A stretch of DNA of 64,000 bases. Source: Haloferax namakaokahaiae. GTDB lineage: Archaea > Halobacteriota > Halobacteria > Halobacteriales > Haloferacaceae. Shown in pieces: positions 51,148 through 60,524 of the stretch (its first letter is position 1; each line of letters begins with the position of its first letter). The stretch covers positions 248,001 to 312,000 of the forward strand of contig NZ_JBHTAA010000002.1 in assembly GCF_042663225.1 (NCBI RefSeq), written 5' to 3'. The translations under genes and the position numbers were made by a program. A model generated the notes under the pieces. It did not search any database. It saw only the letters and a list, made by a program, of their open reading frames with translations, and had not been told where the DNA came from.

Positions 51148-52070
51148 CGAGACCCACCCGAGTGAATGGCCACGCTCGCCACTCCGACCGGTGGCTCATC
51201 CTTCGAGAACGTCAGCGTCACGAGCCACCGGTCGTCGTCGCGCTCGACGTGACAGTCGGTCGGCGCCCAGACCGCCTGTCGTCGATACAGGTCGAGGACT
51301 ACCGGCAAGACGGGGATTCGCCCGTCTTTCGGACTGAGTGCGTACTCCGAGAGTTCGAATCGCACGGTGTGCGAATCGGCTTTCACGGTGGCGGGGAGCG
51401 GAAGGTACCGATACGAGCCGACGACCCCGAGTTTACGCAACTGTACGAGAATCGCCTCGATTGGAACGTCCGAATCCGCTGGCGGAGAGAGCCGAGCGGC
51501 CGCCCCTGCCAAGACGTCGGCTTGTTCTTCGGGCGTCAGATGCGTTTCGAGTTCCATCGCCGTGCTCTCCAATAGGCGAAGACAGAGGTCGTCGGGGTCG
51601 GTGACCGTCTCCGCGAGGTCGAAATACCTGTCCATCACCGCGGTTTCGACGACGCGATGGCCGGCATCACACAGCGATTCGAACACCGCGGCGGCGACGT
51701 TGTGACAGAACTCGATACGCCACTGCGTCCGCGATGTAGCCTCGGTATCGGGGTCTCGTCGGGAGGCTGAAGCGCCTCCGTCAGTGGCCGACGGGTCGGT
51801 CACCGCCGACTCCCTGGTCGGTCGAGTCTCGGAATCCTCGCAGACGATGAGGTCGTAATATGGCAACTGGGGGTCGTACCGCCGGAGTGCCGTTCGGTAC
51901 TGTTCTGCCGCTCCCGCGGCACGCTGTGCTGTCGGTCGGTCCGCGAACCGGAGTCCCGCTACCGGGACGGGTCGTTCACCCGTCCGACCGCAGACGAGAC
52001 AGTACGGTCCGTCTTCGTCGGCGAGCGTTTCGATGTGCGTTCGTATCTGGATGAGTGTCGTTCCAACCAT
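51144..52070 (-). CDS. Protein of unknown function (DUF7551-like)
   Basis: This 308-residue protein starts MVGTTLIQIRTHIETLADED and has a Cys pair (YCLVCGRTG) near residues 23-28. RFADRPTAQRAAGAAEQYRT and RYDPQLPYYDLIVCED resemble a haloarchaeal family (DUF7551). A Thr/Ser/Asp-rich linker follows, then a second domain with ATAVMDRYFDLAETV. The gene begins 45 bases after the last binding-protein gene, in the same direction, so read-through from the iron operon is likely. No enzymatic motif is obvious. Confidence 0.6.
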   Translation of the reverse strand: MVGTTLIQIRTHIETLADEDGPYCLVCGRTGERPVPVAGLRFADRPTAQRAAGAAEQYRTALRRYDPQLPYYDLIVCEDSETRPTRESAVTDPSATDGGASASRRDPDTEATSRTQWRIEFCHNVAAAVFESLCDAGHRVVETAVMDRYFDLAETVTDPDDLCLRLLESTAMELETHLTPEEQADVLAGAAARLSPPADSDVPIEAILVQLRKLGVVGSYRYLPLPATVKADSHTVRFELSEYALSPKDGRIPVLPVVLDLYRRQAVWAPTDCHVERDDDRWLVTLTFSKDEPPVGVASVAIHSGGSR

Positions 52071-52115
52071 GGTGGGAGGGTGTTGCTGGCGTTCGTTCGA
52101 CCCGGTTCGGGCGCG

Positions 52116-53372
52116 TTACCGGTCGCCGTTGACGATGTCGGCGAGTCGCTGGCGGTCGAACAGCTGTTCGGCTTCGGGGACCGACGGAAACGCCTCGGCA
52201 TCGAACGTCCCGAACGCGTCGGGGTAGAGCTGTTTGGCCATCGCTTCGGTCTCGAAGTGGGCGATTATCGGCCCTTGATGGCGGCCACAGCCGCGGACGA
52301 TGGTGTCGTTCTGGACGGCTGTGAGTTCGCTTCCGACCGGGTGGTCGCGCATCGGCTCGACGATTTGTGACTCGAATTCCTGCGTCGAGAGCCCGCTAAT
52401 CGCCGAATCGACGAAGATGTAGTCGGGGTCTGCCTGGAGGAGACCCTCGTAGTCGATTTGATACGTGCCGTCGCCAGTGAACTCCGCGAACGCGTTCGAG
52501 ACGCCGAGGAGTTCGTACGGGTAGTTTCCGACGCCGGCGGCCGTCGGCGACTTGATGTAGAACGTCCCTTCGGCCGGGTTAGAACCGGAGTAGATGACGC
52601 CGACGTTCGGCGACGAGTCGGGCGACGTCGAATCGATGTCGGCCGCGAACGAGTCGAGTTGGTCGTTCCAGGTCGTCGCCCGCGATTGGGCCTGGAACAC
52701 CTCGCCGACGAGGGAGATCGCCTCGGGGAGCGTGTAGTAGGGGAACGAGAATTCGACGCCGAGTGCCTTCCCACTCCACTCACCGCGGAGGTACGAACCC
52801 GCAAAGGGACCGACGTTGGACTCGACTTGTTCGAAGTCGTCGGCGTCCCAGCCGGCGTAGCTTGCGAGCAGTTGCTTGTCGATGAGGTGGACGTCGGCGT
52901 CGAGTTCGAAGAACAGTTCGGCGTCCACCTCCGATACGTCGCCGAGGTCGGTGACACCGCTGGAGTCGAACGACACGCCCGGGAGCGCTTCGTAGTACTG
53001 GAGCGGGTAGTAGCGCTTCGACATCGCGTCCGGTTCGCTTCCGAACGCGAACGCGATATCTGCCCACGCGCCCGACCCCAAGGTGACGTAGGACTCGGGG
53101 ACCGCGTCGAAAAGGACATCGCCGTACGGCTTCACCTCGACGTCGTACGAAATATCCTCCGCGGTGGTCTGTTCCGACTCGGTCGTGGTCTCCTCGGCTT
53201 CAGTCGTCGCAGTCATCGCAGTCTTCGCGGTCGTCGTTGCTTCGGTCGTCTCCTGTGCACCCGCGTCAGTGTTTCCAGTACACCCTGCAAGCAGTCCACC
53301 AGTGAGAACTGCACCGCCGTACTTCACGTACTCTCTGCGCGTCGGCCCGTCTCGTCTGCTGTCGTCGCCCAT
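52116..53372 (-). CDS. Iron-type ABC substrate-binding lipoprotein 6
   Basis: This 418-residue protein is the last of five tandem binding proteins (distance to the next upstream gene 2 bases). A Tat signal and lipobox (TRREYVKYGGAVLTGGLLAG then C) begin the protein, followed by a Thr/Glu linker and a FepB/BtuF-like fold. The C-terminus ends LFDRQRLADIVNGDR, matching the paralogues. Close relatives bind ferric siderophores or haem. The ATG at 53372 was chosen; a longer frame upstream overlaps the next gene. One permease and one ATPase serve the set. Confidence 0.9.
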   Translation of the reverse strand: MGDDSRRDGPTRREYVKYGGAVLTGGLLAGCTGNTDAGAQETTEATTTAKTAMTATTEAEETTTESEQTTAEDISYDVEVKPYGDVLFDAVPESYVTLGSGAWADIAFAFGSEPDAMSKRYYPLQYYEALPGVSFDSSGVTDLGDVSEVDAELFFELDADVHLIDKQLLASYAGWDADDFEQVESNVGPFAGSYLRGEWSGKALGVEFSFPYYTLPEAISLVGEVFQAQSRATTWNDQLDSFAADIDSTSPDSSPNVGVIYSGSNPAEGTFYIKSPTAAGVGNYPYELLGVSNAFAEFTGDGTYQIDYEGLLQADPDYIFVDSAISGLSTQEFESQIVEPMRDHPVGSELTAVQNDTIVRGCGRHQGPIIAHFETEAMAKQLYPDAFGTFDAEAFPSVPEAEQLFDRQRLADIVNGDR

Positions 53373-53374
53373 TT

Positions 53375-54619
53375 TCAGATGTCTCCGTCGATGATGTCCG
53401 CGACCCGCTGGCGGTCGAATAGCTGTTCTTCCTCGGGAATCTCGGGGTACGGGCCGTTCTCGTAGGTCGGCCACTCGCCGAACAACTCGGGGTAGAGCTG
53501 TTTGGCCGTCATCTCCAGTTGGAACAGGTTCAGAATCGGTCCCTGATACCGCGCGCCCTGCGGGTGGACGCGGCCGTTCTTGACCGCCGTAATCTCTCCC
53601 CCGACGGCGTTCGATTCGAGGGTCTCCCGGAGTTCTCCCATGTCCGTCGTCGGGAGCATGCCGCCGAGCAGTAGCATCACGTCGGGGTCGGCTTCGAGGA
53701 GCGCTTCGAGGTCCACCACGGTGCCCGATTCGACCGACCCGTCGAACGCATCGCGCGGGCCGAGCGGGCGGGTGTGTGCCGTGAGGAAACCGGGGTTACT
53801 CAGTGTGTACGCCCAGATGTCGCCCTCGATATCGGACGACCCGACCATCACCGCGGTCGGTCGCTCTGATTCCGGCGGGAGATTTTCTTCGACCGTCGTC
53901 AGGAGGTCGTTGCGAATCGACGCGAGCGCCTCGTAGCGGTCGGTCGCTTGGAACACCTGCGCGACTTTCTCGAACTGCTCCCACAGGCCGGGATACTCGT
54001 AGTCGCCCTCCCAACTGTCCGGCGGCGTCTGGTGACGGGCGCTGAACGAGTTGCCGAACCACGGGCTGATGTTCTGCTCGATTTCCTCGATGTCGTCCAC
54101 GCTCCAGCTACCGAGTGCCAGGACCGATGCCGGGTCTGCGAGGTGAACGTCGCTGTCGAGTTCGTACAGTTTCTCCTTGCTCACTTCCCACGACGAGTAG
54201 AGACCCCTCCAGTCGAGTGAGACGCCGGGCAGGCGTTCGACGAACTGGTTCCAGAGGTCGTGATAGTAGTCGGGTGCGTGCATCGCGTTCACCGTGTCGC
54301 CGTGGCCCAGTGCGAACGCCATATCAGCGTGGTGCGTGAGTCGCGTGAACACCGTCTCGGGTGGCGACTCGAATTCGACCTCGCCGACCGGCGACATCGA
54401 CACCGTGTACGAGGTGTCTTCGGTGGTCGTCTCTTCGGATTCAGTTGCCGTCGCGGTCGATTCGGTCGGCGTCGCAGTCGTTTCGGTCACCGTTTCTCCC
54501 TGTGTACCGGTGTCACTGCTACCGGTACAGCCTGCGAGCAGGCCGCCGGTGAGAACTGCACCGCCGTATTTCAGGTACTCTCGTCGGGTCGATTCGCCGC
54601 CTCGGATGTGGTCACTCAT
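53375..54619 (-). CDS. Iron-type ABC substrate-binding lipoprotein 5
   Basis: This 414-residue protein has TRREYLKYGGAVLTGGLLAGC as Tat signal and lipobox, a Thr/Glu-rich linker (residues 30-65), and a FepB-like substrate domain. It shares the segment NISPWFGNSFSARHQTPPDS with paralogues 3 and 4 (NLGPWLGNYFSC..., NVGPWFANRYSR...), so the three form a close subgroup. It probably binds a ferric siderophore. Spacing to its neighbours is 2 bases, so all are on one mRNA. Confidence 0.9.
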   Translation of the reverse strand: MSDHIRGGESTRREYLKYGGAVLTGGLLAGCTGSSDTGTQGETVTETTATPTESTATATESEETTTEDTSYTVSMSPVGEVEFESPPETVFTRLTHHADMAFALGHGDTVNAMHAPDYYHDLWNQFVERLPGVSLDWRGLYSSWEVSKEKLYELDSDVHLADPASVLALGSWSVDDIEEIEQNISPWFGNSFSARHQTPPDSWEGDYEYPGLWEQFEKVAQVFQATDRYEALASIRNDLLTTVEENLPPESERPTAVMVGSSDIEGDIWAYTLSNPGFLTAHTRPLGPRDAFDGSVESGTVVDLEALLEADPDVMLLLGGMLPTTDMGELRETLESNAVGGEITAVKNGRVHPQGARYQGPILNLFQLEMTAKQLYPELFGEWPTYENGPYPEIPEEEQLFDRQRVADIIDGDI

Positions 54620-54621
54620 GT

Positions 54622-55878
54622 TCAGAACTCTCCGTTGATGATGTCCGCAACGCGCTGTCGGTCGAACAACTGTTCACCCGTCGGCGTCTCGCCGAGACCC
54701 TTCCACTCGCCGAACGTCTCCGGATATATTTGTTTGGCCGCAATCTCCGTCTGGAAGAGCTTGATAATCGGCCCTTGGACGTTTTTCCCGCCGCGATAGA
54801 CGCGCCCGTTTTGGACGGCGGTCAGCTGGCTTCCGAGTTCGTCTTCGCGCATCACGTCGATGACGTTCGTTTGGAAGTCTTCGATGGAGTCGGTGTACCC
54901 GAATGCGTTGTGTGCGATGAGCACGTCGGGGTCGGCCTCCAAGAGCGCCTCGTAGTTGACTTGGCCCTCCATGCTCACACCAGCCTCGGCCCAAGCGTTT
55001 TCGACGCCGAGGTCACGGTACTGCTGTTTCGCCATCCCTGGTTGCGTTGGGTCGTTGAGATAGAACACACCGGAACCGACGTACTGCTCACCGGGGATGA
55101 AGAACCCAAGCCCGACGCTGGGGCGTTCCGCTTCGGCTGGCAGTTGTTCAGTAATCGTCGTCAGTAGGTCGTCGTGAATCGTCGAGAGTGCATCGTACCG
55201 TGCTTCTTCACGGAAGGCGGCACCGACCTTCTCGAACGCTTCGTACAGCGTATAATGTGGGTAGTTCGGCCCAATCGACTCCTGTGGCCTCCGGATGAAA
55301 CTGCCGAGCCACGGTGCGACGTTGGTTTCCAACTCCGAGATGTCCTCCTCATCGAAGCCGAAGTAGTGCTTCGCGTTGTTCGGGTCGATGAGGTGAAGGT
55401 CCGCGTCGATTTCGTAGAACACCTCTTTGTCGTATTCACCGTCCTGACTGAGCGGCGAAATCTGCTCAGGGTTGACAGAGACTCCCGGTAGTACGTCGAG
55501 CACGTCCATCGGAAGGCTCTGCGTGTCCTGCATCCCGACGAGTGCGTCGCCGTGTCCGAGCGCAATCAGCATATCTGCGTAGTCGGCGCGGTACACGACG
55601 ACTGACTCGGGGACTGACTCGAAGGTGACCGACGTCCGCGGTTTCATTTCGACGGTCCACGACTCGGTTGATTCTGAGGTTTCAGTGGCTTCCTCGGCCG
55701 TCGTTGTGGCGGTCTCGGTCTGCTCGTCGGTCGAGTCAGTAGGCTCTGCGGTGTCGGTCGAACCGGAGTCTGTTTGACCGGTACACCCGGCGAGCAGACC
55801 GCCGCCGACGACTGCGCTGCCGTATCTGAGATACTCGCGCCGGGTCGATTCGTGGGTCGTCGTGTCGTCGTCACTCAT
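54622..55878 (-). CDS. Iron-type ABC substrate-binding lipoprotein 4
   Basis: This 418-residue protein has a Tat signal (RREYLRYGSAVVGGGLLAGC), a Thr/Glu linker and a FepB-like domain with the family end EQLFDRQRVADIINGEF. It diverges from its neighbours in the substrate cleft (NVAPWLGSFIRRPQESIGP). The paralogues probably recognise different ferric chelates delivered to the same transporter. It is in the middle of a five-gene array with 2-base gaps. Confidence 0.9.
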   Translation of the reverse strand: MSDDDTTTHESTRREYLRYGSAVVGGGLLAGCTGQTDSGSTDTAEPTDSTDEQTETATTTAEEATETSESTESWTVEMKPRTSVTFESVPESVVVYRADYADMLIALGHGDALVGMQDTQSLPMDVLDVLPGVSVNPEQISPLSQDGEYDKEVFYEIDADLHLIDPNNAKHYFGFDEEDISELETNVAPWLGSFIRRPQESIGPNYPHYTLYEAFEKVGAAFREEARYDALSTIHDDLLTTITEQLPAEAERPSVGLGFFIPGEQYVGSGVFYLNDPTQPGMAKQQYRDLGVENAWAEAGVSMEGQVNYEALLEADPDVLIAHNAFGYTDSIEDFQTNVIDVMREDELGSQLTAVQNGRVYRGGKNVQGPIIKLFQTEIAAKQIYPETFGEWKGLGETPTGEQLFDRQRVADIINGEF

Positions 55879-55880
55879 CT

Positions 55881-57116
55881 TCAGAACTCTCCGTCGATGA
55901 CCTTCTCCACGCGCTGGTGGTCGAACAGTTGCTCGTCGGGGCTGAACTCCGGATAGGCGTCACCGTTCTCGTAGGTCGGCCACGCGCCGAACTGGTCGGG
56001 GTATAGTTGCTTGGCGGTCATCTCCAATTGGAAGAAGTTCATCAGCGGTCCCTGCCACCGCGTTCCTTGCGGATACACGCGGTCGTTCTGCACCGCGGAC
56101 AACTCGCGTCCGACCGGGTCGTCCGCGAGGTTCTGTTTCAGCGTACCGAAGTCGAACGTCTCCGTGACCGTCCACAGCGCGAGAATCACGTCCGGGTCGG
56201 CTTCGAGCAACGCCTCCATATCGACTTCCTTGAACGGTCCCGAGATGTCCGCGTCGGCGAAGGCATCGACTGCCCCGAGCGGCCGGGTATGAGAGTTCCA
56301 GTAGCCGGGCGCGTTCAGCCGGAGTACGTAGATTGCCGAGAGGTCCTCCGAGATGGAGAGGTAGGCGACGGACGGTCGCTCCGACTCCGGCGGAAGTCCG
56401 TCTTCGATGGTCGAAAGCTGCTCTTCGTGGACGGACGCGAGCGCGTCGTACCGGTCTCGCTCGTCGTACAACGTGGCGACGCGGTCGAACAGGTCCCACA
56501 GCGAGTAGTACTCGTACGAGTCGGCCCACCCCTCGGGCGGCGCGGCGTGATAACAGCTGAAGTAGTTCCCCAGCCACGGCCCGAGGTTGGTCGCAACTTC
56601 GTCGGCGTCGCTCTGGTTCCAGTTGTCCTGCGTCGTCACCCACGACGGGTCAACGAGGTGCAGGTCGCTGTCGAGTTCGTACAACTGCTCTTTCGTGAAG
56701 CCCCACCCCGTCGCCTTGCCCGCCCACTCGATTTCGAAGTCGTCGAATCCGGACGTGAAGTACTCGAGACCGGCGGTCATTCCCTCCCACCAGTGGTTGT
56801 TGATGGTGTCACCCTGACCGAGCGCGCTGGCCATATCGGGGAACCACGGGAAGTGAGTGAACACGTTAGTCGGTGGCTCTTCGAGCGTGACCTCGCCGGC
56901 GGGCGACAACTCGACCGTGTAACTCGTGTCCTCGGGGGTCGCCTCCGCCGTTTCGGTCTCGGTCGTCGCTTCGGTCGAGGTTTGCGTCTCCGTCGTCGTC
57001 TGCGTCGGTGCCGAGTCTGACTCGGTGTTCCCGGTACACCCCGCGAGCAGTCCGCCACCGATGACGGCCCCGCCGTATTTGAGGTAGTCTCGTCGGGTCG
57101 GGTTGTCACGACTCAT
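55881..57116 (-). CDS. Iron-type ABC substrate-binding lipoprotein 3
   Basis: This 411-residue protein has a Tat/lipobox N-terminus (TRRDYLKYGGAVIGGGLLAG, then C), a Glu/Thr linker and a FepB-like fold with NLGPWLGNYFSCYHAAPPEG. It resembles paralogues 5 and 2 in the C-terminal half (QLEMTAKQLYPDQFGAWPT). ATG 57116 was chosen although the frame extends upstream. It is separated from its neighbours by 2 bases. Confidence 0.9.
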   Translation of the reverse strand: MSRDNPTRRDYLKYGGAVIGGGLLAGCTGNTESDSAPTQTTTETQTSTEATTETETAEATPEDTSYTVELSPAGEVTLEEPPTNVFTHFPWFPDMASALGQGDTINNHWWEGMTAGLEYFTSGFDDFEIEWAGKATGWGFTKEQLYELDSDLHLVDPSWVTTQDNWNQSDADEVATNLGPWLGNYFSCYHAAPPEGWADSYEYYSLWDLFDRVATLYDERDRYDALASVHEEQLSTIEDGLPPESERPSVAYLSISEDLSAIYVLRLNAPGYWNSHTRPLGAVDAFADADISGPFKEVDMEALLEADPDVILALWTVTETFDFGTLKQNLADDPVGRELSAVQNDRVYPQGTRWQGPLMNFFQLEMTAKQLYPDQFGAWPTYENGDAYPEFSPDEQLFDHQRVEKVIDGEF

Positions 57117-57118
57117 GT

Positions 57119-58387
57119 TCAGAACTCCCCGTTGACGATATCGGCGACGCGCTGGTGGTCGAACAACTGCTCTTCTTCGGGGAGGTCGGGGTACGACTGA
57201 CCCTCCTCGAAGCGCGGCCATTCGCCGAACTGCTCGGGATAGAGTTGCTTGGCGGTCATCTCAAGCTGGAAGAGGTTCTTCAGTGGCCCTTGGAACGACC
57301 CGCCGGACGCGTAGAAGCGGTCGTTCTGTATCGCAGTGAGTTCCTTTCCAACCGGGTCCGTCGATACCGTCTCCTGAATCTCGTCCCAATCGTACCACGG
57401 TCCGACCGCGAAGATGTGGAGGATGACGTCAGGGTCGATTTCGAGCAGACCCTCCGTGCTGTACGCCGCGTCGTAGTTCTCTGCGTACGTCTTGTCGCTG
57501 TCCGCGAAGGCGTCTCGTGCGCCCATCGGCCGAACGTGCGCTTTCCCAAAGCCAGGGCCGCTGATCTTGTATGGGTAGAACTCTCCATCCCAGTACGAGA
57601 GGAGTCCGACAGTCGGACGCTCGCTCTTCGGCGGGAGGTTCGCGCGAATGTGCCCGTAGAGCTTCTCGTACTCGGTTTTGAGCGCCTCGAACCGTTTTCG
57701 TTCCTGAAAGACGTCGGCGACCTTGCCCGACAGGTCCCACAGCGTGTAGTAGCGGTAGTCGTCGCGGTACGCTGCCGGCGGTTGCGCGTGCTGTCTGCTG
57801 TAACGGTTCGCAAACCACGGGCCGACGTTCTCGGCTATCTCGTCAACATCTGTTTGGTTCCACCCTTTGAACGTGACGACCCACGCGGGGTCCATCAGGT
57901 GAACGTCGTTGTCGAGTTCGTAGAACAGTTCCTTGTCCATCCCGCCGTCGTACACTTGCGTGAGACCGTCGGCCGACGCCGAAACGCCGTCGAGAGCGTC
58001 GTAGAAGTAGCCGAGTCCACCGACGTAGTCTTCGGGGAAGCCCACGCTGGTGAGCGAGTCTTCGTGTCCGAACGCGACCAGCATGTCGATGTACTGCGGA
58101 CTGTACGCCATCACCTTCGACGGCACCTCGTCGAACGTCACCTCGCCGACGGGCGAGATGGACACCGAGTAACTGGTGTCCTCGGGGGTCGCCTCAGTCG
58201 TTTCGGTCTCGGTATCGGTCACCGTCGTCTCAGTTGGTGTCTGGGTCGTCGCCGTCTCGTCGTCGGCCGATTCCGGCTGGCTATTTCCGGTACACCCGGC
58301 GAGCAAACTACCCCCGGCGAGTGCACCACTGTACTTCAGATACGCACGCCGTCCGAGACGTGAACGTCCGTCGGATTGGTCTGACAT
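57119..58387 (-). CDS. Iron-type ABC substrate-binding lipoprotein 2, first of the five-gene array
   Basis: This 422-residue protein has a Tat signal (RRAYLKYSGALAGGSLLAGC) and linker, then a FepB-like domain with NVGPWFANRYSRQHAQPPA and the C-terminal EQLFDHQRVADIVNGEF. It starts with ATG 58387 directly behind an iron-type palindrome (58391-58408) and so begins its own transcription unit, separate from the permease/ATPase genes upstream. It should be repressed when iron is sufficient. Confidence 0.9.
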   Translation of the reverse strand: MSDQSDGRSRLGRRAYLKYSGALAGGSLLAGCTGNSQPESADDETATTQTPTETTVTDTETETTEATPEDTSYSVSISPVGEVTFDEVPSKVMAYSPQYIDMLVAFGHEDSLTSVGFPEDYVGGLGYFYDALDGVSASADGLTQVYDGGMDKELFYELDNDVHLMDPAWVVTFKGWNQTDVDEIAENVGPWFANRYSRQHAQPPAAYRDDYRYYTLWDLSGKVADVFQERKRFEALKTEYEKLYGHIRANLPPKSERPTVGLLSYWDGEFYPYKISGPGFGKAHVRPMGARDAFADSDKTYAENYDAAYSTEGLLEIDPDVILHIFAVGPWYDWDEIQETVSTDPVGKELTAIQNDRFYASGGSFQGPLKNLFQLEMTAKQLYPEQFGEWPRFEEGQSYPDLPEEEQLFDHQRVADIVNGEF

Positions 58388-58390
58388 ACA

Positions 58391-58408
58391 GTTTAGGCTG
58401 GCCTAAAA
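58391..58408. promoter_or_regulatory. Iron-type palindrome, proximal copy before the five-gene array
   Basis: GTTTAGG-CTGG-CCTAAAA. It lies three bases upstream of the ATG at 58387. One arm base (G for T) departs from the perfect palindrome. Confidence 0.75.
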
Positions 58409-58426
58409 CAATTTAGCTTCTTCGGT

Positions 58427-58444
58427 TTTTAGGTCGGCCTAAAA
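58427..58444. promoter_or_regulatory. Iron-type palindrome, distal copy before the five-gene array
   Basis: TTTTAGG-TCGG-CCTAAAA, perfect arms. It starts exactly 36 bases from the proximal copy. Between the two lies a TATA-like core (CTAAATTG on the minus strand, near 58410-58418), so the promoter is enclosed by operators. Confidence 0.75.
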
Positions 58445-58531
58445 TAAGAGATGGTTTCGGTTCTCACGGTGTGAGTTGCCCAGCAAAAGTTCGACAGCGT
58501 ACGGTTTCGATGGAGGGCGAGCGATTCGTCG

Positions 58532-59416
58532 CTACCGGTCGTCGGAAATCGCGCGATGCGGCGATATGTGTGGTCCCGTCGGACTCTCGTTATCGACGGT
58601 CGCATCGACGCGGAACACGTCGGCGAGGAGTTCTTCGGTGACCACCGTCTTCGGCGGTCCCCAGTCGTAGAGTTCGCCGTCTTTCATTGCGATGAGGTTG
58701 TCGGCGAAGCGTGCGGCTTGGCCGATGTCGTGGAGGACGACGGCGATGGTGATGTCGCGTTCGGTCGTGAGCGTCTCGATGACCTCCATGACACGCAGTT
58801 GGTGGTGTAAATCGAGGTACGTCGTCGGCTCGTCGAGAAGGAGCACGTCGGTCTCCTGTGCGAGCACCATCGCAATCCACGCGAGTTGTTTCTGCCCGCC
58901 GCTGAGGTTGCCGACACCCTCGTCTCGAATGTCGTTCACGCCGGCGAGGGCCAGTGCGCGTTCGACGGCGGCCTTGTCGTCTTCGGTGACGGATTCGAAG
59001 AACCCGCGGTGGGGGTATCGACCGTGGTACGCGAGGTCTTCGACCGTGAGACTGGCCGGCGACTGGTTCTCCTGCGAGAGCAGTCCCAACTGTCGCGCGA
59101 GCGCCTTCGGCTTGAGCGACTGCACGTCGGTCCCGTCGAGGAGGACGTTCCCGCGTTCGGGCGTCAATTGGTTCGACATCGCCTTCAACAGCGTACTCTT
59201 GCCGCTGCCGTTCGGGCCGACGAGCGCCGTGATTTCGCCTTCGGGGATGACGACTTTCTCACACTCGACGATCGGTTCGTCGGTGGTCGGATAGCCGATT
59301 GCGAGGTCTTCGCCGACGAGACGACTCGCCGGGGAGTCGCCCTCGTAGTCGGTCTCGGAGACGAGTTCTTCGGCGTTCTGCCCGTCCTTCCGAGGCGTTG
59401 AGCGTTGCGTCGTCAT
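58532..59416 (-). CDS. Iron-type ABC transporter ATP-binding protein
   Basis: This 294-residue FecE/FhuC-type ATPase has Walker A GPNGSGKSTLLK, the signature NLSGGQKQLAWIAMVLAQE, Walker B VLLLDEPTTYLDLHHQL, and the switch His in VVLHDIG. It powers the FecCD-type permease. Its start overlaps the permease stop by one base (TGATG), so the proteins are made together. It is the last gene of the upstream transcription unit, 144 bases before the five-gene array. Confidence 0.93.
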   Translation of the reverse strand: MTTQRSTPRKDGQNAEELVSETDYEGDSPASRLVGEDLAIGYPTTDEPIVECEKVVIPEGEITALVGPNGSGKSTLLKAMSNQLTPERGNVLLDGTDVQSLKPKALARQLGLLSQENQSPASLTVEDLAYHGRYPHRGFFESVTEDDKAAVERALALAGVNDIRDEGVGNLSGGQKQLAWIAMVLAQETDVLLLDEPTTYLDLHHQLRVMEVIETLTTERDITIAVVLHDIGQAARFADNLIAMKDGELYDWGPPKTVVTEELLADVFRVDATVDNESPTGPHISPHRAISDDR

Positions 59417-60522
59417 CAGATTTCACCGATTTGTGTCTGTTTGCGCATGAGATACAGGAAGTACGGCCCACCGATGAGACCGGTGACGATACCGACCGGA
59501 ATCTGCACCGGATTGAGCGCCAGTCTGGCACCAACGTCCGCGACGACCATGAGCGCCGGGCCGACGAACATACACCCGACGATGAGGCGTTTGTACTCGC
59601 TGCCGACGAGGTTTCGGACCATGTGCGGGACGATGAGTCCGACGAAGCCCACGATGCCGGCGACTGAGATACTCGCGGCGGCGGCGAGAACCGCCACCCC
59701 CGAGAGGAGAAACCGGACTTTCTCGACCGACATCCCGAGTGCCTGTGCCGTGCGCTCGCCCAAGAGAAGCACGTTGAGTTGTCGGGACCCAACGAGTGCA
59801 AAGAGCAGGGCGAAGATAGTCGCTGGGAGCGCCATCCGAACCTGCTCCCAGTCGGTTCCCGTCAGCGACCCGGTCGTCCACGCGATTGCGCTCTGGACGA
59901 TGCCGATGTTGTCGGCGAAGAAGAACATCGCCGTCTGCAGGCTGCCGAAGACGGTGCCGACGATGACGCCCGCGAGGACGAGTCGCACCGGCGACGTGCC
60001 GTTCTTCCACGCGATTGCGTAGACGATGAGGAACGCGAGCGCCCCGCCGAACGACGCGATGAGCGGGAGGAACGCCGTCAGGCCGGAGAAGACGACGAGC
60101 GTCAGGAGAATCATCAACCCGGCACCCGAGGAGACGCCGAGGATGAACGGACTGGCGAGTTCGTTCCGCGTGACTGCCTGAAAAATCGCACCCGAGACGG
60201 CGAGGTTCGCGCCGACGAGGATGGCGACGAACACCCGCGGCAGGCGGATGTTCCAGACGATGAGGCTCTCTCTGCTCATCTCCGGGAGTTCGCCCCCGAA
60301 GAGGAAGGCGTTCCACGCCTGTGTGCTGAACACCACCTTGGGGTTGAAGACGGCGTGCCACGCCTCGACGAGCGTCATCGAGAACGCGCCGAAACTCACC
60401 TGCAACAGGCCACCGACGAGGATGACCGCGAGGCTCACGAGGATGACCGCGACGAGCGAGCCGTCGAACCATCGCTCGGTCGCCGACTGCGAGTCGGTCG
60501 AAGTAGTCGTCTCACTCGCCAT
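59416..60522 (-). CDS. Iron-type ABC transporter permease (FecCD family)
   Basis: This 368-residue protein has about ten membrane helices and FecCD motifs: NIRLPRVFVAILVGANLAVS, GAIFQAVTRNELASPFILG and GIVGFVGLIVPHMVRNLVGS. It forms the homodimeric channel that passes ferric siderophore or haem across the membrane. It is the only permease in the region, although six binding proteins exist. ATG 60522 was chosen; a longer frame upstream is a shadow. It is followed at once by the ATPase gene. Confidence 0.92.
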   Translation of the reverse strand: MASETTTSTDSQSATERWFDGSLVAVILVSLAVILVGGLLQVSFGAFSMTLVEAWHAVFNPKVVFSTQAWNAFLFGGELPEMSRESLIVWNIRLPRVFVAILVGANLAVSGAIFQAVTRNELASPFILGVSSGAGLMILLTLVVFSGLTAFLPLIASFGGALAFLIVYAIAWKNGTSPVRLVLAGVIVGTVFGSLQTAMFFFADNIGIVQSAIAWTTGSLTGTDWEQVRMALPATIFALLFALVGSRQLNVLLLGERTAQALGMSVEKVRFLLSGVAVLAAAASISVAGIVGFVGLIVPHMVRNLVGSEYKRLIVGCMFVGPALMVVADVGARLALNPVQIPVGIVTGLIGGPYFLYLMRKQTQIGEI

Positions 60523-60524
60523 CG

